From Lachancea kluyveri NRRL Y-12651 (Eukaryota > Ascomycota > Saccharomycetes > Saccharomycetales > Saccharomycetaceae): a stretch of DNA of 64,000 nt. Shown in pieces: positions 46,076 to 54,817 of the stretch (position 1 is its first letter; every line of letters begins with the position of its first letter). The notes under the pieces are model-generated. The model was not told the origin of the DNA. It was given only the letters and a program-made list of their open reading frames with translations, and did not search any database. The translations under genes and the position numbers were made by a program. The stretch spans positions 2,171,623 to 2,235,622 of the forward strand of contig CM000694.1 of NCBI GenBank assembly GCA_000149225.2, given 5' to 3'.

Positions 46076-48781
46076 CTAGTCTAGTGGGTTGGCATCGTCT
46101 AAGTCGTCCTCGACGTCCTCCCACGCATCGTCGATATCCATGTCCTCGTTGTTGGACTCGTGGTTAGGCAAGACTTCAAGCCCACCCTCCTCTCCATTAT
46201 TCTCCAACACAACGTTGACAGTCTCCTTATCCTTGATTTGACCCTTCAAAATTCTAATTGCCATTTTGTTTAGGATTTCGTTTTGGATCAATCTGTTCAA
46301 TGGTCTAGCACCCATATCCTCAGAGTAACCGTATTTGGCCAAAAACTCTTTGGCCTCTGGAGAAACGTTCAGCTTGTAATGCTTATCGTTCTCTTCGAAG
46401 CGCTCCTCGATTTCTTTCATACGAATATCGACGATCTTGTTGATGGCCTTGTGAGACAACTTGTTGAAAACAACGATGCTGGAGATTCTGTTCAAAAACT
46501 CTGGTCTGAAGTGTTGTCTGACGGCGCCCATTACCAACTCCTTCGTAGACTCTTGGATCTTGGCACCAGGTTGGGAGCTGATGAAAGTTGCACCCAAATT
46601 GGAAGTCATGATCACAATGGAGTTGGAACAATCGATGGTCTTACCCTGGCCAGATGTGATCCTACCATCATCTAGCATTTGCAACATTACGGTTAAAACG
46701 TCAGGGTGTGCCTTTTCGACTTCATCGAATAACAACACCGAGTATGGCTTCCTCTGTAACTGGTTTGTTAAAAACCCACCTTCGTCATAACCAACATAAC
46801 CAGCAGTTGTACCTAACAATTTGGAAACAGAATACTTTTCACCAAGTTCGGAACAGTCGACTCTGATCATAGCGTTTTCGTCGTTAAACAAGAAACCGGC
46901 AACTTTCTTGGCCAACTCTGTCTTACCAGAACCGGATAGACCCAAAAATAGAAACGATGCAGGTTGTCTCGGATTGGCCAACCCGGACCTGGATAATCTG
47001 ACTGCATTGGAAACGGCTTTCACTGCTTCCATTTGGCCAACCACTTGAGAAGACAAGTCCCGTTCCATGTGAATTAATTTCTCGTTCTCTGATTCAGTTA
47101 GTTTGCTGACTGGAATACCTGTTAGTCTAGCGGCAGTTTCAGCGATTGTGTCGCTATCCACTACGTTCTGAATCATTTTACCAGAGCCGGCAATTCTATC
47201 CTCCTCGGCAACCTGCTGTTCCAACTCTTCGATGTGCTTCTTGATATCGGGAATAGCAAAGTATCTTAAATCAGCAGCGGTGGCAGTGTCAGCACGACGT
47301 TCGGCGTCCACAGCCTTGTTTTCCAATTCATCTAACTTCTTCTTAGCCTTGGTCAATTCTTCATGGCCTTCTCTTTCTTCGTTATAACGTTGTACTAAAG
47401 GCTTCAATTCCTCTTCTAGAGAGGCCTCCTTCTGTCTGGCTTGCTGCAATCTCTCCTTTGTGGTAGGGTCAGCTTCTTCGTCTCTTTCCAAAGCTTTGAT
47501 TTCCACCTGAATTAGTTGCAATTGACGTTCCTTGGAATCTAATTCTTCGGGCTTGGAATCCCTGGCAACAGCGACACCGGCGCAGGAAATATCAACTAAA
47601 TCTAGAGCAGAATCTGGAAGCCTTCTGTATGGCAAGTATCTCTTTGCCAATTGCGACGCTGTGACCAATGCACTATCCAAAATTCTAACACCATGATGGA
47701 TTTCATATTTTTGTTGTAAACCTCTCAAGATGGCAACCGTCTGTCTGGTTGAAGGTTCTTGAACATCAATCTTCTGAAACCTTCTTTCAAATGCACCATC
47801 TTTTTCAATAATGGCCCTGTATTCGTTATTAGTCGTAGCACCAATAACCTTCAATTGGCCTCTTGATAGGGCAGGTTTCAAAATGTTTGCTGCATCGTCT
47901 TTACCATTACCCATTAGCATGTGGATTTCATCGATGAACAACACAATCAAAGTTTTGGATTCTTCGATCTCTTTTAGCACGCCTTTCAATCTTTCTTCAA
48001 AGTCACCCTTGTACTTTGCACCAGCAGTCAAAGCAGCCAAATCTAAGCTGAATAGTTTAGAGCCTTGCAAAATCATGGGGACATCGTCATCTATAATTCT
48101 CTGGGCGACACCTTCAATGATTGCAGTCTTACCAATACCAGGCTCACCGATCAAGCAAGGGTTGGACTTGATTCTTCTTGCCAATACCCTAATGGTACTC
48201 CTTATTTCTTCTTCTCTGCCGATAACAGGATCTAGTTTACCTTGTCTAGCTTGCTCGGTCATATCAATTGCATACTTGGATAGGTATTCCAACGGAGTAT
48301 TAGTATCAGCGCCACGGGAATCAATCTTTTGATTGCCTCTCAGCACTAGTGCTTGTTGCTTAACCGCTTCTATGTCCACTTGGGCCTCGCTAAACACTTG
48401 TTTAATGGAGGAATCGGTGAATAGAGCAAACAGTATGTGATCTTGAGCGATGAAAGAATCCTTTTGTTGTTTTTGTATCTTAACAGCTTCCTGTAGAACT
48501 TGGCCTGTACTGTAACTTGGAGTCACTTGAGGAGGAGCAGGGTGTTGTTGAGGAATACGGACTAGATGCTTGTTCACTGTCCGTTTGAAATTGTCATAGT
48601 CGTAGCGGGCTTTTTCAATCAAGTTCTGAAGGTAGGCTACCGAGCCATCTTCAGGGGTCTCGATAAAGGCAGCCAACAAGTGAATTGGTTGTAGTTGAGG
48701 ATGTTGATGGTCCTGGGCTAACTTTTGAGCTAACGTTACGATAGTTAATGCTCTTTCTGTAAATTGAGTTTCGTCGTTCAT
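46076..48781 (-). CDS. HSP104: Hsp104 disaggregase (ClpB family)
   Basis: 901 aa (S. cerevisiae 908 aa), the hexameric AAA+ disaggregase that, with Hsp70/Hsp40, rescues aggregated proteins, gives thermotolerance and propagates prions. The N-domain is followed by NBD1 with Walker A GEPGIGKTA (about residue 212) and Walker B VLFIDEIHMLMG, then the coiled-coil M-domain (about 410-535). NBD2 has Walker A GLSGSGKTE and Walker B VLLFDEVEKAHPDV. The tail is very acidic and ends DDLDDANPLD. Two perfect three-unit heat-shock elements and a TATA box (about 48874-48881) lie upstream. Confidence 0.98.
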   Translation of the reverse strand: MNDETQFTERALTIVTLAQKLAQDHQHPQLQPIHLLAAFIETPEDGSVAYLQNLIEKARYDYDNFKRTVNKHLVRIPQQHPAPPQVTPSYSTGQVLQEAVKIQKQQKDSFIAQDHILFALFTDSSIKQVFSEAQVDIEAVKQQALVLRGNQKIDSRGADTNTPLEYLSKYAIDMTEQARQGKLDPVIGREEEIRSTIRVLARRIKSNPCLIGEPGIGKTAIIEGVAQRIIDDDVPMILQGSKLFSLDLAALTAGAKYKGDFEERLKGVLKEIEESKTLIVLFIDEIHMLMGNGKDDAANILKPALSRGQLKVIGATTNNEYRAIIEKDGAFERRFQKIDVQEPSTRQTVAILRGLQQKYEIHHGVRILDSALVTASQLAKRYLPYRRLPDSALDLVDISCAGVAVARDSKPEELDSKERQLQLIQVEIKALERDEEADPTTKERLQQARQKEASLEEELKPLVQRYNEEREGHEELTKAKKKLDELENKAVDAERRADTATAADLRYFAIPDIKKHIEELEQQVAEEDRIAGSGKMIQNVVDSDTIAETAARLTGIPVSKLTESENEKLIHMERDLSSQVVGQMEAVKAVSNAVRLSRSGLANPRQPASFLFLGLSGSGKTELAKKVAGFLFNDENAMIRVDCSELGEKYSVSKLLGTTAGYVGYDEGGFLTNQLQRKPYSVLLFDEVEKAHPDVLTVMLQMLDDGRITSGQGKTIDCSNSIVIMTSNLGATFISSQPGAKIQESTKELVMGAVRQHFRPEFLNRISSIVVFNKLSHKAINKIVDIRMKEIEERFEENDKHYKLNVSPEAKEFLAKYGYSEDMGARPLNRLIQNEILNKMAIRILKGQIKDKETVNVVLENNGEEGGLEVLPNHESNNEDMDIDDAWEDVEDDLDDANPLD

Positions 48782-48938
48782 TGTATTATAATCGGTATGT
48801 TCTGATTATCTGTATTAGATAGTTGGAGAAGGAAATAGGCTAGGATTGAGGAGCTATGAACAATCAAGTCCTATCTTATATATGCGTCTTTTTTTTACCT
48901 CTCGATAACAAAGGGAAAAGGATAAGGGCTCTTCATGG

Positions 48939-48951
48939 TTCCCGAAGATTC
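48939..48951. promoter_or_regulatory. heat-shock element 1 of HSP104
   Basis: TTCccGAAgaTTC is three perfectly phased inverted Hsf1 pentamer units, 158 bp upstream of the HSP104 ATG. Confidence 0.85.
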
Positions 48952-48972
48952 CCTTAAAATCTTGATTGTTGC

Positions 48973-48986
48973 AGAACGTTCTGGAA
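48973..48986. promoter_or_regulatory. heat-shock element 2 of HSP104
   Basis: GAAcgTTCtgGAA is a second perfect three-unit Hsf1 site, 21 bp upstream of the first. A palindromic E-box ATCACGTGAT follows at about 48990-48999. Confidence 0.85.
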
Positions 48987-48999
48987 AATATCACGTGAT

Positions 49000-49460
49000 A
49001 CAAAATTTCGTCAGTGCCAAGTCGAAAGCAACCCAACTTGGCACCAATTTTCTAGCTGGAAAAGATCAAGGCAAAAAATGAGGCCGAAAATGCTTAGGGT
49101 TCGTGCCAATAACTCGCTTACCTCATATTCGTTTTTCTTAATCATGGAGCTGTCCCAAACTCTCCCTACTAGTACGCCAGAGATGATGATCGTGTCAGCG
49201 AACATATGGAAAAAAAAAAAGGTGAAGGCTTTTGCATAATCAACGATAGTATGCAGTGGTATTCATAGGATATAAGCCTAGTTACATTCAACTACTGTTA
49301 CTCTATATTTAGTATTGTAGAATAACTATAAAAATTCTTCCAAATACTAGGAACGTGTGCAATAGGTCTGTTTGCTATAAGCGAGTAAGAATGTTATTAA
49401 AGTTAATATAAACTCTTATAAAACTATTCTGCCGTATTCGGGTACTTTTAATTAACCTGC
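49000..49460. other. intergenic: distal HSP104 upstream and 3' region of the first SOD-like gene
   Basis: 461 bp with no credible gene. The minus-strand frame at 49011-49205 has no support. Confidence 0.5.
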
Positions 49461-50141
49461 TTAGATGAGTAATTTGGCGATAACAGCAACAAGGGCAACC
49501 ATGGAAGGTTTGCTTCCATGGATAGAAGCGCCAGCATTGGCGCTAGCTACCACCGTAGAACTTGAGCTGGATGTAGAGTTAGAAGAGCTGGATGAATTTG
49601 AGGAAACGTCCCCAACTTTGACAATGTCAGCACAGGCCAACCTGGTTGTATTTGGAAAGTGGATCGTTATCGATCTTTTATCACCAATGAAACTTGGTGA
49701 GTTAGAATCAAGAGACAAATATGGATCAAAATACTCAGTTTCAAACGAGTCGGAGTCAATTGCGCCGTACAGTCCACTCAAGTTACCTAGTTCGCAAAGG
49801 GAAGCTTCAGACAATTTGCATGTAGCAGTCCCATTGAATGGATTAAAGTGACCTGCAGTAGCAGTGCAGTTTCCACCACTACCTACTGGCTTACTATGAA
49901 TGTGGTAGGAAAATTTCCCATCAACAACTAAGACACCGTCCAATTTAACATTTACTTTAGTAGTACCGTTAGGGGAAGAGAATTCCACATACCCAGTAAC
50001 ATCTTGAGATCCACCTTCTGGGAACTCGGCACGGTAAGTTACATCTATTGGGTTATTGTTGATGATAGGAGCTTCACCAGCAACTGTTTCGATAAAAGAA
50101 AACAAGGCGGAGGCAACTGTGACAAAATAGCTATATTGCAT
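49461..50141 (-). CDS. GPI-anchored Cu-only superoxide dismutase-like protein (short)
   Basis: A 226-aa secreted protein related to Candida albicans Sod4/5/6. A signal peptide (about residues 1-22) precedes the SOD domain (about 30-175). All four copper ligands are present: His80 and His82 (YHIH), His98 (AGHFNP) and His161 (TIHF). Arg167 near the active site and a likely Cys92-Cys170 disulphide are also seen. No His lies between 98 and 161, so the zinc site of Cu,Zn-SODs is absent. Glu117 of the CELGDLSG motif is kept, but the Asp is Asn120 and KHG is LYG. A Ser-rich stalk and a hydrophobic C-terminus (MVALVAVIAKLLI) indicate a GPI anchor. It would act on extracellular superoxide. S. cerevisiae has no such gene here. 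Confidence 0.85.
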   Translation of the reverse strand: MQYSYFVTVASALFSFIETVAGEAPIINNNPIDVTYRAEFPEGGSQDVTGYVEFSSPNGTTKVNVKLDGVLVVDGKFSYHIHSKPVGSGGNCTATAGHFNPFNGTATCKLSEASLCELGNLSGLYGAIDSDSFETEYFDPYLSLDSNSPSFIGDKRSITIHFPNTTRLACADIVKVGDVSSNSSSSSNSTSSSSSTVVASANAGASIHGSKPSMVALVAVIAKLLI

Positions 50142-51422
50142 TTTTTTCTTTTCCTGGTTCTAAAAAGGTTACTTTTCAGTCTTTTTGATTAGTCTTCTGG
50201 AAAAGTTAAATCGTCTTAACCAGCAATGGACCGAGAACATCGATGAAATCCACCATTATATATATGTGTATATATACATATTTCCGTTATTAAAAAGGAG
50301 GTCCCGAGGACGTAATTGCAGGATTGAACTTAAATATGATTAAGAAATAATAACAAAAAAAAACATGACTTGCCTGTATGTAGTCACTGTGTATCTGCCT
50401 ATAAACTCGGCAGCGAATATCAAGGGTTTTATCCCGCTGCCATGGCTCGAATTATTTGTGCACCCCATGTTTAGCTCTTAGGAATTCGAATACGGTATCA
50501 TTGTTGCACCCAATAGAATGTACTGCCAAGAAAAACTTTTCCAGTACCCAGAGAAAAACGCCGACCCAGATATAATGCTTGGGTAGTCTGCATGACCTGG
50601 GATTGGACTGAAATTTCCTTTGCTGACGTTGTTAACTATATATCGACTCAAAGGATAATTCTATCTTTGTCTTTATCAATCACATGAATTCATGTGTATA
50701 AAGCGTAGAAATTTCGTGTCGCGCTGGTGCTCCTTTGGGCCACTGATAACGTGGGATTAAGGAAGCTACACCGTTGATGTTGGCATCAAGAGCCCAGTTT
50801 TTTTCTGCAGAGTCGAGGAATATCAATTTACAAAGGACGTGTTTTTTTTTTCTCCCAATTAACCACTACCATTGCCATTTACGGCTTGCAAAACGTAAAC
50901 GTTAGGGGTAAACAGACTACACGAGACAGCTAATATAGATTGTAAAGCCTTTATCAAGAACCAGGTAGTTTCCTTTTGAAAAAGCGCTTGCAAGGTCTTT
51001 GTGTCATCCTCTAGGGTCCTACTACCTGCGGCTTGCTAGTCAATGTTCTTCTAACCAATTAGGTGCTGTAATTTTAACGCAATTATCTAAACGCACAGGC
51101 TCCGTAAAAAATCTGCATTTGAAAGTAGAACCGATTCATTGTGGGGGAAACGGTTATCAGCATTACTACAAATTTTTTTTTCTTTTTTTTTAGTATTTTA
51201 AGAATTATAAGGCAGGAACCTTTCCACGAGTGGGCTTTTCAGAATGATTTAACCCAACCCTTTTGGTTCTAAGGAGTAATCGGTAAAAACACATGTCAGG
51301 TGACCCTTAATTCTGGCTACAAACTAATTGCTAAAAATTCATAGACAAGAAGAATTATGGTAGATTTGTGAATTTGGCTCTCTTTATTATTAAAGTATAT
51401 TTATGCTTTCTATGAAACCCAC
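50142..51422. other. intergenic between the two SOD-like genes
   Basis: 1.28 kb. Near the right-hand promoter of the short SOD gene there is an alternating TATATATATGTGTATATATACATA tract at about 50259-50283. No other gene, repeat or known operator was seen. Confidence 0.5.
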
Positions 51423-53093
51423 TCAAACAAATAGACCGACAAGTACCGCTAACATAGCTGTAACGGTGAAAACGTTTTGGTACGAATCCACACCGCGATT
51501 TTCGTAATCGGTCTCGATTTGGCTAGTCCTTCTTACAGAAGTGTCATTTTTCTTGTAAGTGGGGGTTACAAAAAGAGTAGTGGTACTGTTCAATTCAAGA
51601 TCGGTACTACTTTGGGTTTTGACACTAGTCTTTTTCCCAGAAGTGATTGTTTCAGTCTTGTCCTCGCTGGTCCAAGTGAAATATTCCTCCTCTGTTTTGG
51701 TGACGTAATCCTTTTCTGGATTGGTAAAGTAACTCTCTTCAGGTATGGTAACAAAGTCTTTCTGGGTCTCAGTGAAATGTTCCTGTTTCGATTCGGCACT
51801 AGTGGCCCCCTCAGTCTCGGTATAATAATCATGCTCTGGTTTGGTACTAGTGTATTTCCCAGTCTCGGTATAATAATCATGCTCTGACTCAGTAGTGTAT
51901 TTTTTTTCAGTTTTGGTTGGGTAGTCCTCTCTACTCTTGGTAGTAGTTACCTTCCCAGTTTCACTAATAGTCTCCTCTTGAGTTTTGGTCCCATAGTCTT
52001 CTTCAGTCTTGGTAGTATAGCTGTCCTTAGTCGTAGTGTAACTCTCTATAGCAGAGGTGGAACTAGGTTTGGTTTCAGTTTCAGTAATATAATCATGCTG
52101 AGTCTCAGTATGGTATACCTCATCAGTCTTGACGCTACTTAGTTCGCTACTCTTGGTGTAACCCTTTTCCTTGGTTTTGGTGCTGTATTCCTTTTTTGTC
52201 TTGGTGTAGATGTCAGTTTCTGTTGCAGTGTCACTCTTGGTCTCATGCTTTGAAGAGCTTTCAGGTAATTCACTGGTCTTGGTACTATAACAACTCTTTG
52301 TGCCCTTTGAGCTTTCATCAGTAGTACTAGTGGTAGGATGATCGGTGTACTCATCACAAACGGTCGAGGTTACAGTACTACGGTCAGTTACAGTTGTATA
52401 CGTGGTGCTGACAATTGGCTTATAGGCAGCTGAGCTCTTGGGTTTTGTTTCACAAACACTAGAGGTTGATGCTTTGCAACTGGTAGTTTCGTACACGGTT
52501 GAAGGGTGATGTTCTAAATAAGTGCTTGTGGCATATCTGGTAGACTTTTTTTCTTCTTTTTCTTTCTTGCAAGGCACAATATTAGCGCAAGCGTATCTGG
52601 TGTTATTCTCATAATGGATCGTAATAGATCTGTTCCCAACAAAACTTGGAGTTCCTGGTTTTAATGATAGATAAGGATCAAAATACTCAGTTTCGTAGCA
52701 GGCAGAATCTATGTTTCCATGTTTCCCACTTAAATCACCAACCTCACATAATGAAGTATCGGTGACAGACGAACAGTCGTGAACCCCGTCGTAAGGGTTT
52801 AAATGTTCACCCGTAGAATTACAACTTTTATCACATTTTTTAGCGAGGAATTCGTGGATATGGTACATATATGTTCCTTTGTTTTTAGGCAAGCCAGCGA
52901 CATCAACAGAGACCTTGGCAATGCCTTCATAAGAGGTGAATACCACAGAACCCAAAATTCTCTTAGAGCCACTTTCTGGGAATTCTGCGTAATAACACGC
53001 GTTTTCTGGATTATCATCAATGATAGGAGCCGAGCTTGCAGCAGCCTGGGAGGCTAATAAACAAGTAGCATTTAACAATAATGCACACTTCAT
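51423..53093 (-). CDS. GPI-anchored Cu-only superoxide dismutase-like protein with long repeat stalk
   Basis: 556 aa from the ATG at 53093, which gives a proper signal peptide (MKCALLLNATCLLASQAAA); the upstream extension to 53165 starts with TTG. The SOD domain (about residues 22-175) has copper ligands His78, His80, His97 and His160, Arg166, and the intact CEVGDLSGKHG motif (Glu117, Asp120). No canonical zinc site is seen. A stalk of about 340 residues follows, rich in Thr, Ser, Glu, Lys and Tyr with recurring Y(T/S)(T/E)(T/K)T and DYYTET units. It ends in a hydrophobic GPI-type tail (NVFTVTAMLAVLVGLFV). The length suggests a wall-spanning protein. It is a diverged tandem relative of the 49461-50141 gene. 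Confidence 0.85.
   Translation of the reverse strand: MKCALLLNATCLLASQAAASSAPIIDDNPENACYYAEFPESGSKRILGSVVFTSYEGIAKVSVDVAGLPKNKGTYMYHIHEFLAKKCDKSCNSTGEHLNPYDGVHDCSSVTDTSLCEVGDLSGKHGNIDSACYETEYFDPYLSLKPGTPSFVGNRSITIHYENNTRYACANIVPCKKEKEEKKSTRYATSTYLEHHPSTVYETTSCKASTSSVCETKPKSSAAYKPIVSTTYTTVTDRSTVTSTVCDEYTDHPTTSTTDESSKGTKSCYSTKTSELPESSSKHETKSDTATETDIYTKTKKEYSTKTKEKGYTKSSELSSVKTDEVYHTETQHDYITETETKPSSTSAIESYTTTKDSYTTKTEEDYGTKTQEETISETGKVTTTKSREDYPTKTEKKYTTESEHDYYTETGKYTSTKPEHDYYTETEGATSAESKQEHFTETQKDFVTIPEESYFTNPEKDYVTKTEEEYFTWTSEDKTETITSGKKTSVKTQSSTDLELNSTTTLFVTPTYKKNDTSVRRTSQIETDYENRGVDSYQNVFTVTAMLAVLVGLFV
51812..51886. repeat. 27-bp direct repeat with 48-bp period in the SOD stalk
   Basis: The same 27 bases occur at 51812-51838 and 51860-51886 (16 codons apart), the best-preserved copies of the stalk repeat coding for DYYTET. 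Near-identity in a larger degenerate array suggests recent unit expansion or homogenisation. Confidence 0.7.
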
Positions 53094-53628
53094 TGGTTTT
53101 GTAAAGGATTTGTGGAATGGATCTTGGCCCAGAATGGAATAAAATGTAGCATCGAAAAAGGGCAATAAAGCGCTATGAAGTTCATCTTATATGCTCAAAG
53201 TTTACTTTTGCGTCAAAATCTCATAATATGGAATTTTATTTGCGTCTTTGTGTTTTCTTGCTTCATGTTTGTGTTTTCTTGTTCCATGTTTATGTTTTAT
53301 ACATTTGTTGTTGTTTTGTGTCACTTAATGCTTAAAGATTTGTTGTCCTTGTGAAAAAGTCGGTTTTTTTTTCCAAGAAAACGTCCACAAAGGGTAAAAT
53401 CAATTAAGAACATCTAACAATAATAGAAAGGGTTATTGAAAAGAAGTAGAATTGTGCATATGAATAAATAAATATAATTAACTGTAAAAATCGACACTAG
53501 GAGGACAATGTTCGAATAAATGAAGAGAGAAAAAAAAGAAACAGATGGAAAGAAACAGATTTAATGAAGTTTGAATATGGTTAAAGTCGGAAGCCTTCTC
53601 GGCTTCAGCTAACTATCACAATTTTATT
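53094..53628. other. intergenic: SOD-like gene promoter and ISA1 3' region
   Basis: 535 bp, AT-rich, containing a short tandem repeat (53247-53307) and long AT stretches. No gene. Confidence 0.55.
53247..53307. repeat. 21-bp tandem repeat, 2.7 copies
   Basis: Units TTTGTGTTTTCTTG(C/T)TTCATG at 53247-53267 and 53268-53288, followed by a diverged third beginning TTTATGTTTTAT. The third unit contains TTTATGTTTT, a 10-of-11 match to the yeast ARS consensus. Confidence 0.65.
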
Positions 53629-54453
53629 TCAAACCATAAAACTCTCACCGCAGCCACATGTACCTTTGGAATTTGGGTTCTTGAAAATAAACCTGGAAGA
53701 TAGCTTATCATCCACCCAATCCATTTCACTCCCCACAATGCTAAACAACGCCTTGGAATCTATAACAACGTTGACTCCGTCTTGTTCAATCACCTCGTCA
53801 AACTTTCCTGGTGTTGTGATATACTGCAGGTCGTAGGTTAGCCCCGAGCAGCCTCTATTTCTAACACCTACCCTAATCAACTTTGGCTCTGGTTGATCTA
53901 AAAGTGCCCTTAAATGAGAGATTGCATTCGGACTCAATGTAATCAAAGCTTTAAGAGGTTTCAATCTCCTCTTAGACTTCTTCTTTTGTGCGGATATATT
54001 CGTGGAGTTTGCTTCCGACGCCAGGCGTTCTTTAATGTCTTTTTCTTGCTGATCCATCTGCTTTTTTTGTTGTCCCAAAGTCTCTTTTGAAGGCAGAGAA
54101 TAACTTGACCACTTACTTGTAGTAGATGCTAATGACTTTGGTGCTTGCCTCTGTGAACTAGTAAGAGCCGACTTAGAGGAGTCAGATATCACAGTAGGGG
54201 TTTGCGTTTTGTGCTTTGACGGTGTGTTTTGCTTGGTCTTGAAATTGAAACTCCATTGAGGAGGAACCTTGTCAAACTTTCGTTGATCTGGTGAAGTTTG
54301 CAAGCACCTTTTAGCATTTCTCCTAGTGGTGGAATGGGCCGGGATAGTGAACGAGCCAGTGCTGTATGAAAGAGTCATAAAATGTGAGAAAAGCCTCTGG
54401 CTCTGATAAACTAATGGTTTAGGCCTTTGGCGAAGCAATAGTATTGGTACCAT
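53629..54453 (-). CDS. ISA1: mitochondrial A-type iron-sulfur carrier
   Basis: 274 aa (S. cerevisiae Isa1, 250 aa), a mitochondrial matrix A-type ISC protein that with Isa2 and Iba57 makes [4Fe-4S] clusters for aconitase, lipoate synthase and others. A long basic presequence and disordered region (about residues 1-160) precedes the A-type domain. The three conserved Cys are in NRGCSGLTYDLQY and the terminal GTCGCGESF motif. Position between the SOD-like genes and FRA1 keeps the HSP104-ISA1-(TPO1)-FRA1 neighbourhood of S. cerevisiae chr XII, with local order differing. An E-box plus AGCCAACCA module lies about 200 bp upstream. Confidence 0.96.
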   Translation of the reverse strand: MVPILLLRQRPKPLVYQSQRLFSHFMTLSYSTGSFTIPAHSTTRRNAKRCLQTSPDQRKFDKVPPQWSFNFKTKQNTPSKHKTQTPTVISDSSKSALTSSQRQAPKSLASTTSKWSSYSLPSKETLGQQKKQMDQQEKDIKERLASEANSTNISAQKKKSKRRLKPLKALITLSPNAISHLRALLDQPEPKLIRVGVRNRGCSGLTYDLQYITTPGKFDEVIEQDGVNVVIDSKALFSIVGSEMDWVDDKLSSRFIFKNPNSKGTCGCGESFMV

Positions 54454-54817
54454 ATTAAAGTGAAAACTTATTACTTCGTAGATGAGCTGAATAAATAGAG
54501 GCAGACTATTCGAAGAGTAACTAGTCCACTTTTATAACAGGGGCTCCCCGGTCACCGCTTTTTTTTTCTGTATGAATCCCTGGACAACCCGATCACCGGG
54601 GAATGGGAAGGCATATGCAGCAGGGTAACTCATTCAGACCGAAGTCACATGATCAAGAGCCAACCAGACTTTAGCATATTACTAATCCTAGCAACGACCG
54701 TAACAATCGACAAAAGATGAATATTTCAATTATACAACTATTATTAGCGCACGCATCGCATCGCATCGCATTAGTCTCCCTCTTTCTCTCCACTTCCTGT
54801 TTTAATTCTAAATATAT
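54454..54817. other. intergenic: ISA1 promoter and FRA1 3' region
   Basis: 364 bp holding the Cbf1/CCAAC-type module at 54646-54667 and a short CGCAT microsatellite (about four units, 54752-54771). Confidence 0.6.
54646..54667 (+). promoter_or_regulatory. composite E-box + AGCCAACCA module upstream of ISA1
   Basis: CACATGATC (54646) followed by AGCCAACCAGA (54658) reproduces the COX4 upstream module at 3179-3200: start-to-start offset of 12 bp and 10 identical bases in the second half. The E-box half is the CACATG variant. Confidence 0.5.

Noticed and set aside
48990-48999. ATCACGTGAT as CDEI of a centromere
   Set aside because: It sits in the HSP104 promoter beside heat-shock elements, with no CDEII/CDEIII.
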